Origin: CAJCIY01 sp964245825
GTDB lineage: Bacteria > Actinomycetota > Actinomycetes > Mycobacteriales > CAJCIY01
Direction: 5' to 3'
DNA length: 64,000 nucleotides
NCBI GenBank assembly: GCA_964245825.1
Contig: CAXTNT010000006.1
Coordinates: forward strand, 62,001 to 126,000
Of the stretch, positions 28,128 through 36,445 are shown piece by piece. Within the stretch, counting starts at the first letter, position 1. Each line of letters starts with the position of its first letter. The notes beneath the pieces are model-generated. The model did not search any database and was not told the origin of the DNA. It worked only from the letters and a program-made list of their open reading frames with translations. Both the position numbers and the translations under genes were made by a program.

Positions 28128-29797
28128 TGAGCAGCACCAACGTGTCCGGGCTCGTCTTCATCGGCAGCCTGATCGTCGCCCTGGTGGTGACCTACCGGCC
28201 GTTCGGCGACTACATGGCCCGGACCTTCAGCAGCAGCAAGCACCTGCGCGTCGAGAAGACCGTCTACAAGGCGGTCGGCATCGACCCGGACGCCGACCAG
28301 ACCTACGGCACCTACCTGCGGTCGGTGCTCGCGTTCAGCCTGGTCTCGGTGGGCCTGCTGTACGCGATCATGCGCGTGCAGCACGCGCACATCTTCGGAC
28401 ACCCGTACGCCGTCCCGCAGATGGATGCCGACCAGTCGTTCAACACCTCGGCTAGCTTCATCACGAACACGAACTGGCAGAGCTACTCCGGCGAGAACGC
28501 ACTGTCCTACGGCGCCCAGATGGCCGGCCTCGCCGTGCAGAACTTCCTGTCCGCCGCGGTGGGCATCTCAGTGGCCATCGCCCTGGTCCGCGGCTTCGCC
28601 CGTAACCGGACCGAGCGGATCGGCAACTTCTGGGTGGACCTGGTCCGCACCACCGTCCGCATCCTGCTGCCGGTCTCCTTCATCGCCGCGATCGTCCTGG
28701 TCGCCGGTGGGGCGGTGCAGAACTTCCACCACTACACCACGGTCAACACCATTGCCGGTGGCACGCAGACCATCCCCGGCGGCCCGGTGGCCAGCCAGGA
28801 GGCGATCAAGCAGTTCGGCACCAATGGCGGCGGCTTCTTCAACGCCAACAGCGCCCACCCCTTCGAGAACCCGACGAACTGGACCAACTGGCTGCAGATC
28901 TACCTGCTGCTCGCGGTCTCGTTCTCGTTGCCGCGTGCCTTCGGCCGGATGGTCGGTGACGTCCGGCAGGGCCGTGCGATCGTCGCGGTGATGGGGCTGC
29001 TGCTCGTCCTGTCGACGGGCCTCGTGGTGGGAGCGCAGGCGGCCCACCACGGAACCGTGCCGGTGGCGGTCGGCTCGTCCACGGAGGGCACAGACACCCG
29101 CTTCGGCGTGCCGCAGTCGGCGACGTTCGCGGCGGCGACGACCACGACCTCGACCGGCGCGGTCGACAGCTTCCACGACTCGTACACCAGCCTGGGCGGA
29201 GCGGTTCTGCTGCTCGACATGATGTACGGCGAGATCGCGCCCGGCGGGACGGGGTCGGGCCTGTACGGCATGTTGGTCCTGGCCATCCTGTCGGTGTTCC
29301 TGGCCGGTCTCATGGTCGGGCGGACACCGGAGTACCTGGGCAAGAAGATCGGTAGCCGTGAGGTCAAGTTCGCCTCGCTGTACATCCTCACGACGCCGTC
29401 GCTCGCCCTGGCCGGCACCGCCCTCGCCATGGCGCTGCCGGGGGAGCGCGCCTCGATGCTGAACTCCGGGGCCCACGGGCTGTCCGAGGTGCTGTACGCC
29501 TTCACCTCCGCCGCCAACAACAACGGCAGCGCGTTCGCCGGGATCAGCGTCAACACCGTCTGGTACAACATCGCGCTCGGCGTCGTGATGCTGCTCGGGC
29601 GACTGCTGCCCATCGTCTTCGTGCTGGCCCTGGCCGGGTCCCTTTCGCGACAGCGACCGGTGCCCGTGTCGGAGGGCACGCTCCCCACGCACCGCGTGCA
29701 GTTCGTCGGCCTACTGACCGGCGTCGCGGTGATCGTGGTCGCCCTGACCTACTTCCCGGCGCTGGCGTTGGGCCCGCTCGCGGAGGGCCTGCACTGA
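28127..29797 (+). CDS. kdpA: potassium-transporting ATPase subunit A
   Basis: A 556-aa K+-binding, channel-like subunit of the high-affinity KdpFABC pump. Pore loops are canonical: FNTSASFITNTNWQSY, FGTNGGGFFNANSAHPFENP, LGGAVLLLDMMYGE and SAANNNGSAFAG. Ten hydrophobic helices are discernible. It is translationally coupled to kdpF (TGATG) and followed 46 bp later by kdpB. Compare the orphan paralogue at 24680-26326. Confidence 0.97.
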   Translation: MSSTNVSGLVFIGSLIVALVVTYRPFGDYMARTFSSSKHLRVEKTVYKAVGIDPDADQTYGTYLRSVLAFSLVSVGLLYAIMRVQHAHIFGHPYAVPQMDADQSFNTSASFITNTNWQSYSGENALSYGAQMAGLAVQNFLSAAVGISVAIALVRGFARNRTERIGNFWVDLVRTTVRILLPVSFIAAIVLVAGGAVQNFHHYTTVNTIAGGTQTIPGGPVASQEAIKQFGTNGGGFFNANSAHPFENPTNWTNWLQIYLLLAVSFSLPRAFGRMVGDVRQGRAIVAVMGLLLVLSTGLVVGAQAAHHGTVPVAVGSSTEGTDTRFGVPQSATFAAATTTTSTGAVDSFHDSYTSLGGAVLLLDMMYGEIAPGGTGSGLYGMLVLAILSVFLAGLMVGRTPEYLGKKIGSREVKFASLYILTTPSLALAGTALAMALPGERASMLNSGAHGLSEVLYAFTSAANNNGSAFAGISVNTVWYNIALGVVMLLGRLLPIVFVLALAGSLSRQRPVPVSEGTLPTHRVQFVGLLTGVAVIVVALTYFPALALGPLAEGLH

Positions 29798-29843
29798 TGA
29801 CCACCTCCCACGACAACCCCTGCAGCGACAAGGAGTCCGGCCG

Positions 29844-31952
29844 ATGACAGCCGCCAGCGTCGAGGGCGCCCCGCGGCGCGTGCAGGGCGGGTTGCTGGAC
29901 CCCACGCAGCTGCTGCGCTCGCTGCCGGACGCGGCCCGCAAGCTCGACCCGCGGACCCTCTACAAGAACCCGGTCATGTTCATCGTGGAGATCGGCTCGA
30001 TCTTCACGACGGTGCTCGCGGTGCAGCAGCACTCGGCGTTCGCGATCCTCATCGCCGTCTGGCTGTGGCTCACCGTCGTGTTCGCGAACCTGGCCGAGGC
30101 CGTCGCGGAGGGTCGCGGCAAGGCCCAGGCGGAGGCCCTCCGCAGGACCCGCACGGACACGATGGCGCGCCGGCTGGTCGACCCGGCCAAGCACGCCGGC
30201 GCGGAGGAGCTGGTGCCCGCGCCGCAGCTGCGGCAGGGCGACCTCGTCGTCTGCGAGGCCGGCGACATGGTCCCGGGCGACGGCGACGTGATCGACGGCG
30301 TGGCCAGCGTCGACGAGTCCGCGATCACCGGCGAGTCGGCACCGGTCATCCGCGAGTCCGGCGGCGACCGGTCCTCGGTCACCGGGGGCACCAAGGTGCT
30401 GTCCGACCGCGTGGTCATCGCGATCACCCAGAAGCCGGGTGAGAGCTTCATCGACCGCATGATCGCCCTCGTCGAGGGCGCGAGCCGGCAGAAGACCCCC
30501 AACGAGATCGCGCTGAACATCCTGCTGGCCAGCCTCACGATCATCTTCCTGCTGGCGACGGCGACCCTGCAGCCACTCGCGATCTTCTCCAAGGCCAACC
30601 TGCCGGGGATCCCCGACAGCTCGGCCCTCAACCAGAACGGGGTCACCGGCATCGTCCTGGTGTCGCTGCTGGTCTGCCTGATCCCCACCACGATCGGCGC
30701 GCTGCTGTCCGCGATCGGCATCGCCGGCATGGACCGGCTCGTCCAGCGCAACGTGCTGGCGATGAGCGGCCGCGCGGTCGAGGCCGCCGGCGACGTGAAC
30801 ACGCTGCTGCTGGACAAGACCGGCACGATCACCCTGGGCAACCGGCAGGCGAGCGAGTTGATCGCGGTCGGCGGGGTGGCTTCCGACCGGCTCGCCGAGG
30901 CGGCACAACTCTCGTCGCTGGCGGACGAGACGCCGGAGGGCCGCTCCATCGTCGTGCTGGCCAAGGAGCGGTACGGCCTGCGCGAGCGGCCCGTGCGCGG
31001 GGCGGTCTTCGTCCCCTTCACCGCACAGACGCGGATGAGCGGCGTGGACGTCGACGGCCGGGAGGTACGGAAGGGCGCCGCCGGCTCGGTGATCGCCTGG
31101 GTCCAGGGCAACGGCGGCACCGTCCCGGCCGAGACCGCCGAGGTTGTCGACGGCATCTCCGCCTCGGGTGGCACCCCGCTGCTGGTGGCGGAGAAGTCCG
31201 GCCGGACGGCGACCGTGCTCGGGGTCGTGCACTTGAAGGACGTCGTCAAGTCGGGTATGCGCGAGCGGTTCGACGAGATGCGTCGGATGGGCATCCGGAC
31301 CGTGATGATCACCGGCGACAACCCGCTGACCGCCCGGGCCATCGCCGAGGAGGCAGGGGTCGACGACTTCCTGGCCGAGGCGACGCCGGAAGACAAGATG
31401 GCGCTGATCAAGCGGGAGCAGGAGGGCGGGAAGCTCGTCGCGATGACGGGGGACGGCACCAACGACGCCCCGGCACTCGCCCAGGCCGACGTCGGGGTCG
31501 CGATGAACTCGGGCACCTCGGCCGCCAAGGAGGCCGGGAACATGGTCGACCTCGACTCCAACCCGACCAAGCTCATCGAGATCGTCGAGATCGGCAAGCA
31601 GCTGCTGATCACGCGCGGGTCGCTGACCACGTTCTCGATCGCCAACGACGTGGCGAAGTACTTCGCCATCATCCCGGCAATGTTCGCGGCCGTGTATCCC
31701 GGGCTCGACAAGCTGAACATCATGCGGCTGCACTCGCCGCAGTCGGCGATCCTGTCGGCCGTCATCTTCAACGCGCTGATCATCGTCGCGCTGATCCCGC
31801 TGGCCCTGCGTGGCGTGCGGTACACGCCGAGCAGCGCCAGCGCCATGCTCCGCCGCAACCTCGCCATCTACGGGGTCGGCGGCCTGATCGCCCCGTTCGC
31901 CGGCATCAAGATCATCGACCTGCTCATCCAGTTCATCCCCGGGATCCGGTGA
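29844..31952 (+). CDS. kdpB: potassium-transporting ATPase subunit B
   Basis: A 702-aa P-type ATPase subunit that hydrolyses ATP to drive K+ uptake. Seen: TGES at 162-165 (A domain), LDKTGTITLGN with the phosphorylated Asp324, KGAAGSVIAW in the nucleotide domain, MITGDNPLTARAIA and TGDGTNDAPALAQADVG. The ATG follows AGGAGTCCG. The 46-bp gap after kdpA is the only real gap inside kdpFABC. Confidence 0.97.
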   Translation: MTAASVEGAPRRVQGGLLDPTQLLRSLPDAARKLDPRTLYKNPVMFIVEIGSIFTTVLAVQQHSAFAILIAVWLWLTVVFANLAEAVAEGRGKAQAEALRRTRTDTMARRLVDPAKHAGAEELVPAPQLRQGDLVVCEAGDMVPGDGDVIDGVASVDESAITGESAPVIRESGGDRSSVTGGTKVLSDRVVIAITQKPGESFIDRMIALVEGASRQKTPNEIALNILLASLTIIFLLATATLQPLAIFSKANLPGIPDSSALNQNGVTGIVLVSLLVCLIPTTIGALLSAIGIAGMDRLVQRNVLAMSGRAVEAAGDVNTLLLDKTGTITLGNRQASELIAVGGVASDRLAEAAQLSSLADETPEGRSIVVLAKERYGLRERPVRGAVFVPFTAQTRMSGVDVDGREVRKGAAGSVIAWVQGNGGTVPAETAEVVDGISASGGTPLLVAEKSGRTATVLGVVHLKDVVKSGMRERFDEMRRMGIRTVMITGDNPLTARAIAEEAGVDDFLAEATPEDKMALIKREQEGGKLVAMTGDGTNDAPALAQADVGVAMNSGTSAAKEAGNMVDLDSNPTKLIEIVEIGKQLLITRGSLTTFSIANDVAKYFAIIPAMFAAVYPGLDKLNIMRLHSPQSAILSAVIFNALIIVALIPLALRGVRYTPSSASAMLRRNLAIYGVGGLIAPFAGIKIIDLLIQFIPGIR

Positions 31953-32845
31953 CTGTCATGCGTTCGCTTGCCTTCCTTCGTCAGCACCTCGCGGCCCTGC
32001 GCCTGCTCGTGGTGGCCACCGTCGTCCTGGGCATCGGCTATCCGCTGGTCGTCCTGGGGGTCGCACAGATCCCGGGCCTGAAGCACCGGGCCGACGGCTC
32101 CCTCGTCACGGTCGGCGACAAGGTGGTCGGGTCCAGCCTGCTGGGTCAGGAATTCCTGGATGCCCAGGGCAACCCGCTCAAGCAGTACTTCCAGTCGCGG
32201 CCGTCCGACGCCGGCGACGGGTACGACCCCACCGCCTCCAGCGCCAGCAACCTCGGCCCGGAGAGCATCGTCGACACCCTGCCCGATCCCTCGGTCAAGG
32301 GGGACACCGGGACGCAGAGCCTGCTCACGCAGGTCTGCGCCCGCAGCCTCGCCGTCGGCCAGCTCGAGGGCGTCAGCGGAGCACGCCCCTTCTGCACCCC
32401 AGACGGGGTGGGGGCCGTCCTGGCGGTCTTCTACGCGGGCCCCGGGTTCAAGGGGACGGTCACCAAGGTCGTGAGCCTGAACCAGGCGTGCCCGGCCAAG
32501 CCCTTCCTCGCCAGCTACGACGGGGTGGCCGTGCAGTGCGCCGTCTTCGGGGGCGACTACTCGCTCGGCAAGGTGGTGCCCATCCGTGGCGACGCGCCGG
32601 CAAACCCGGCCGTGCCCGCCGACGCGGTGACCGCCAGCGGCAGTGGCCTCGATCCGGACATCAGCCCGGCGTACGCGAGGCTGCAGGAGCAGCGCGTTGC
32701 CGCGGCGCGCGGTATCACCGTCGCGCAGGTCGCGGCCCTGGTGCACAAGCACACCGCCGACCGAGCGCTGGGCTTCCTCGGCGAGCCGGCCGTCGATGTG
32801 CTCGACCTGAACATCGACCTGGACCGCACGTACCCCGCACACTGA
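31949..32845 (+). CDS. kdpC: potassium-transporting ATPase subunit C, with large internal insertion
   Basis: A 298-aa protein against about 190-220 for most KdpC. The N-terminal helix (LVVATVVLGIGYPLVVLGV), YFQSRPSDAGDGYDPTASSASNLGPES and the C-terminal TASGSGLDPDISPAYARLQEQRVA and LGFLGEPAVDVLDLNIDLDR blocks are standard. Between them, at about 110-225, lies an extra roughly 90-residue segment with four cysteines (in VCARS, PFCTPDG, QACPAKP and VQCAVFGG) replacing the short helix usual there. GTG start overlaps kdpB (GTGA); ATG at 31958 is an alternative. Confidence 0.93.
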   Translation: MTVMRSLAFLRQHLAALRLLVVATVVLGIGYPLVVLGVAQIPGLKHRADGSLVTVGDKVVGSSLLGQEFLDAQGNPLKQYFQSRPSDAGDGYDPTASSASNLGPESIVDTLPDPSVKGDTGTQSLLTQVCARSLAVGQLEGVSGARPFCTPDGVGAVLAVFYAGPGFKGTVTKVVSLNQACPAKPFLASYDGVAVQCAVFGGDYSLGKVVPIRGDAPANPAVPADAVTASGSGLDPDISPAYARLQEQRVAAARGITVAQVAALVHKHTADRALGFLGEPAVDVLDLNIDLDRTYPAH

Positions 32846-32849
32846 TCCC

Positions 32850-35357
32850 ATGCGGGGCACGCTGCGCGTCTATCTCGGCTGTGCGCCGGGAGTCGGCAAG
32901 ACCTACGCCATGCTCGATGAAGGGCACCGCCGAGAGGCTCGCGGCACCGACGTCGTCGTCGCCTACGTCGAGACCCACGGTCGACAGCACACTGCGGCGA
33001 AGCTCGAGGGACTGGAGGTCGTGCCCCGGCGCGGCCTGCAGTACAAGGGGTCGGACTTCGAGGAGATGGACCTCGACGCGGTTCTGATCCGGGGTCCCCA
33101 GGTGGCGCTGGTCGACGAGCTGGCGCACACCAATATCCCCGGATCGCGGCACGACAAGCGCTGGCGGGACGTCGAGGAGCTGCTCGCCGCCGGCATCGAC
33201 GTGGTCACGACGGTCAATGTCCAACACCTCGAGAGCCTGAACGACGTCGTCGAGGCGATCACCGGAGTGCCGCAGCGCGAGACCGTGCCGGACGCGGTCG
33301 TCCGGGCGGCCGACCAGATCGAGCTCGTCGACATGAGCCCCGAGTCGCTCCGGCGGCGGATGGCGCACGGCAACGTGTACGCGCCGGAGAAGGTCGACGC
33401 CGCGCTCGGCAACTACTTCCGGGTCGGCAACCTCACCGCGCTGCGGGAGCTCGCCCTGGTGTGGCTCGCCGGAAACGTCGACGACCGCCTCCAGCGCTAC
33501 CGCGAGGAGCACGGCATCGACCGCGGGTGGGAGACCCGCGAACGCATCGTCGTCGCGCTCACCGGGGGTCCGGAGGGCGAGGTGCTGCTGCGCCGGGCGG
33601 CAAGGATCGCCGCCCGGGGCACCGGCGGCGAGCTGCTCGCCGTCCACGTCGCACGCAGCGACGGCCTGGCGGGCGAGGGCGTCGCCGGGCTCGCGGCGCA
33701 GCGCACGCTGCTGGAGTCGCTCGGCGGCTCCTACCACTCGGTGGTCGGTGACGACGTCCCGGCGGCGATCCTCGACTTCGCCCGGTCCGTGGACGCGACC
33801 CAGGTGGTGATCGGTGCCAGCCGGCGCGGGCCGCTCGCGGCGGCCCTCACCGGCCCGGGGACGGGCGGCACCATCACCCGGCTGTCGGGCTCGATCGACG
33901 TGCACGTGGTGAGTCACGACTACGTGGGGCGCCGCCGCCTCCTGCCCCCGGTGACCGGTGGACTCTCGACCCGGCGGCGGGTGGCCGGTCTCGTCGTGGC
34001 CATCGTCTTGTTGGGCGGCCTCACCGCGATCAGCGCGGCCCTGCGTTCCGACCTCTCGCTGTCCAGCGACCTGCTGCTGTTCCTGCTCGCCGTCGTCGTG
34101 GTCAGCCTGGTCGGTGGCTTCTGGCCCGCGCTCGCGGCCGCGCTGGTGGGAAGTCTGCTGGTCAACTACTTCCTCGTGCCGCCGGTGCACACCTTGACCA
34201 TCGACCGGCCCGAGAACCTCCTTTCGCTGCTGGTGTTCCTGCTGGTCGCCGCCTCCGTCAGCCGCGTCGTCGACCTGGCCGCGACGCGCTCCGCGCAGGC
34301 CGCCCGGGCCGGTGCCGAGGCCGAGACGCTGTCGGCGTTGGCCGGCAGCGTCCTGCGCGGCGAGGACGCCGTCCCGGCCCTGCTGCAGCGGTTGCAGGAG
34401 ACGTTCGCGATGAGCAGTGTCGCGTTGCTGCGCCGGGCCGAGGACCGGTCCTGGACGTCAGTGGCGAGCGTGGGCACCGGTCCCGTCGGCCGCCCCGAGG
34501 ACGCCGACGCCGACGTCGCCGTAGGCGACGACCTCGTGCTGGCCCTGGGCGGTCGCACCCTCAAGGCGAGCGACCAGCGGCTGCTCGCCGCGTTCGCGGC
34601 GCAGGTGGTCGTCGCCTACCGCCAGCGCCAGCTCGTCGCGGTCGCGGCGGAGGCCGAGCCGCTGGCCGCCTCGGCCCGACTGCGGACGGCGCTGCTCAAC
34701 GCGGTCAGCCATGACCTGCGCACGCCGCTCGCGGCGGCCAAGGCGGCGGTGAGCAGCCTGCGCGAGCCGGACGTGGCGTGGTCGGCCGGCGACGAGCGGG
34801 AGCTGCTGGCGAACGCCGACACGGCGCTGGACCGGCTGACCGAGCTGGTCACCGACCTGCTCGACCTGTCGCGGCTGGAGGCCGACGCACTGCCGGTGTC
34901 ACTGCGGCCGGTATTCCTCGACGATGTGGTCAGCCGGGCTCTCGACCACCTCGACGTCTCCAGCGGCGCGGTGGTGATCGACGTACCCGACTCGCTGCCC
35001 GCTGTCTCCGCAGACCCAGGTCTGCTTGCCCGGGTGGTGGCCAACATCGTCCAGAACGCGCTGCGCCACGCGCCGTCGGTGACGCCCGTGCGGCTGTCGG
35101 CCAGCGAGCACGGGGGAGTGGTCGAGCTCCGGGTGATCGACCGGGGACCCGGCATCCCCGAGACGCGGCGCGAGCGGGCGTTCGCGGCCTTCCAGCGCGA
35201 GGACGAACGGGGCGGCCCCGGCGTCGGGCTCGGCCTGGCGATCGCCCGCGGGTTCACCGAGGCGATGCACGGCGAGCTGCGGATGGAGGACACGCCTGGT
35301 GGCGGGCTGACCCTCGTCGTCGCGCTGCCCGCCGAGAAGGCGCGCGTGCCGGCGTGA
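32850..35357 (+). CDS. kdpD: turgor/K+ sensor histidine kinase KdpD
   Basis: An 835-aa sensor kinase. The N-terminal KdpD domain has the Walker-A-like GCAPGVGKT (10-18) and DELAHTNIPGSRHDKRW; then a UspA-like region (about 225-360), four closely spaced transmembrane helices (DUF4118, about 370-470), a GAF-like stretch, and the kinase core with NAVSHDLRTPL (phospho-His621), NIVQNALRHAP and GVGLGLAIARGF. It would phosphorylate KdpE under low K+ or osmotic stress. Starts 4 bp after kdpC; its TGA overlaps kdpE. Confidence 0.96.
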   Translation: MRGTLRVYLGCAPGVGKTYAMLDEGHRREARGTDVVVAYVETHGRQHTAAKLEGLEVVPRRGLQYKGSDFEEMDLDAVLIRGPQVALVDELAHTNIPGSRHDKRWRDVEELLAAGIDVVTTVNVQHLESLNDVVEAITGVPQRETVPDAVVRAADQIELVDMSPESLRRRMAHGNVYAPEKVDAALGNYFRVGNLTALRELALVWLAGNVDDRLQRYREEHGIDRGWETRERIVVALTGGPEGEVLLRRAARIAARGTGGELLAVHVARSDGLAGEGVAGLAAQRTLLESLGGSYHSVVGDDVPAAILDFARSVDATQVVIGASRRGPLAAALTGPGTGGTITRLSGSIDVHVVSHDYVGRRRLLPPVTGGLSTRRRVAGLVVAIVLLGGLTAISAALRSDLSLSSDLLLFLLAVVVVSLVGGFWPALAAALVGSLLVNYFLVPPVHTLTIDRPENLLSLLVFLLVAASVSRVVDLAATRSAQAARAGAEAETLSALAGSVLRGEDAVPALLQRLQETFAMSSVALLRRAEDRSWTSVASVGTGPVGRPEDADADVAVGDDLVLALGGRTLKASDQRLLAAFAAQVVVAYRQRQLVAVAAEAEPLAASARLRTALLNAVSHDLRTPLAAAKAAVSSLREPDVAWSAGDERELLANADTALDRLTELVTDLLDLSRLEADALPVSLRPVFLDDVVSRALDHLDVSSGAVVIDVPDSLPAVSADPGLLARVVANIVQNALRHAPSVTPVRLSASEHGGVVELRVIDRGPGIPETRRERAFAAFQREDERGGPGVGLGLAIARGFTEAMHGELRMEDTPGGGLTLVVALPAEKARVPA

Positions 35358-36034
35358 GCGCCACCCACGTGCTGGTCGTCGACGACGAGCCGCAGATCCA
35401 GCGCGCACTGGCGCTGAACCTCGAGGCGCGGGGCTACCGGGTCACCGCCGCCGACGACGGGACGAGCGCGCTCACCCTCGCGGCCGGCGGCGACATCGAC
35501 GTCGTGGTCCTCGACCTCGGGTTGCCCGACATCGACGGGCTGGACGTGATCCGGGCGTTGCGGGGGTCCTCGTCGGTGCCCATCGTCGTGCTTTCGGCTC
35601 GGGCCACCAGCGGGGACACGGTGGCCGCCCTCGACCTGGGCGCCGACGACTACGTGACCAAGCCGTTCGACATGCACGAGCTGCTGGCGCGCCTGCGGGC
35701 CGCGACCCGGCGGGCCCGCCGGGACACCACCGAGCGGATCGAGCTCGGCGGGGTGACCGTCGACCTGGCCGCGAAGACGGCCACCCGCGGGGACGAGCCC
35801 GTGCACCTGACCCCGACCGAATGGCACCTGCTGGAGGTGCTGCTGCGCAACCCCGGCCGGCTGATCACTCAGAAGCGGCTGCTCACCCTGCTGCGCGGCG
35901 ACCCGGCGCACACCGACCCCAGCTACCTGCGCATCTACATGGCCCAGCTGCGCCGCAAGCTGGAGGCCGAGCCGTCCCGGCCGCGACATCTGCTCACCGA
36001 GCCGGGCATGGGCTACCGCTTCCAGCCCGAGTGA
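35354..36034 (+). CDS. kdpE: KdpE response regulator
   Basis: A 226-aa OmpR/PhoB-type regulator: receiver with acidic pocket Asp10/Asp11, phospho-acceptor Asp54 in VVVLDLGLPDIDG and conserved Lys in YVTKPFDMHEL; winged-helix DNA-binding domain with LTPTEWHLLEVLLRNPGRLIT and DPSYLRIYMAQLRRKLE. GTG start overlaps the kdpD stop (GTGA). Expected to activate the kdp operon. Confidence 0.96.
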   Translation: MSATHVLVVDDEPQIQRALALNLEARGYRVTAADDGTSALTLAAGGDIDVVVLDLGLPDIDGLDVIRALRGSSSVPIVVLSARATSGDTVAALDLGADDYVTKPFDMHELLARLRAATRRARRDTTERIELGGVTVDLAAKTATRGDEPVHLTPTEWHLLEVLLRNPGRLITQKRLLTLLRGDPAHTDPSYLRIYMAQLRRKLEAEPSRPRHLLTEPGMGYRFQPE

Positions 36035-36399
36035 GCGCGTACGTCCCGCCGGGCTGGCCCGCCGAGGTGCACCCGCCGGGCACCGACGGCTTCGACCGCA
36101 CCGCCACGGCCTGGCTGTACGACCACTGCCCACCGGATTTCCGGGCGTACGAGGTGCTGCGCCGTCACCCGCTGCTGTTGGCCCGGCTGGCCGGCGAGCA
36201 GCTGGCCGCGGCCGTGGAGGGCTGTCGGGCGGGCTACCGCACGGCTCGCGCCGACCTCCGCGGCGCCGTCCCGCCGGAGGCGCTCGACGCGCTGCTGGCC
36301 ACGTACGAGCGGGAGGGCCGCCGGCTCGCTCGAGCGGCGCGGGCGGCCGAGCTGATCCTGGGCGCCCTGCGGGGCGAGTCGTTCACCGAGCCGCTCTGA
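36031..36399 (+). CDS. hypothetical protein downstream of kdpE
   Basis: A 122-aa mostly helical soluble protein starting VSAYVPPGWPAEVHPPG, with WLYDHCPPDFRAYEVLRRHP and a C-terminal helical half with many Arg/Ala residues. I do not recognise a named domain. GTG overlaps the kdpE stop (GTGA), so it belongs to the same transcript, and dxs begins 46 bp later. Confidence 0.7.
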   Translation: MSAYVPPGWPAEVHPPGTDGFDRTATAWLYDHCPPDFRAYEVLRRHPLLLARLAGEQLAAAVEGCRAGYRTARADLRGAVPPEALDALLATYEREGRRLARAARAAELILGALRGESFTEPL

Positions 36400-36432
36400 G
36401 CGCGCCGGTGCGCCCCGTCACCCGACCGGACG

Positions 36433-36438
36433 TAGCAT
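36433..36438 (+). promoter_or_regulatory. -10 box of leaderless dxs promoter
   Basis: TAGCAT lies seven bases before the GTG of dxs at 36446, the leaderless arrangement seen also at dut and other genes in this window. Confidence 0.55.
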
Positions 36439-36445
36439 CGCTGTC

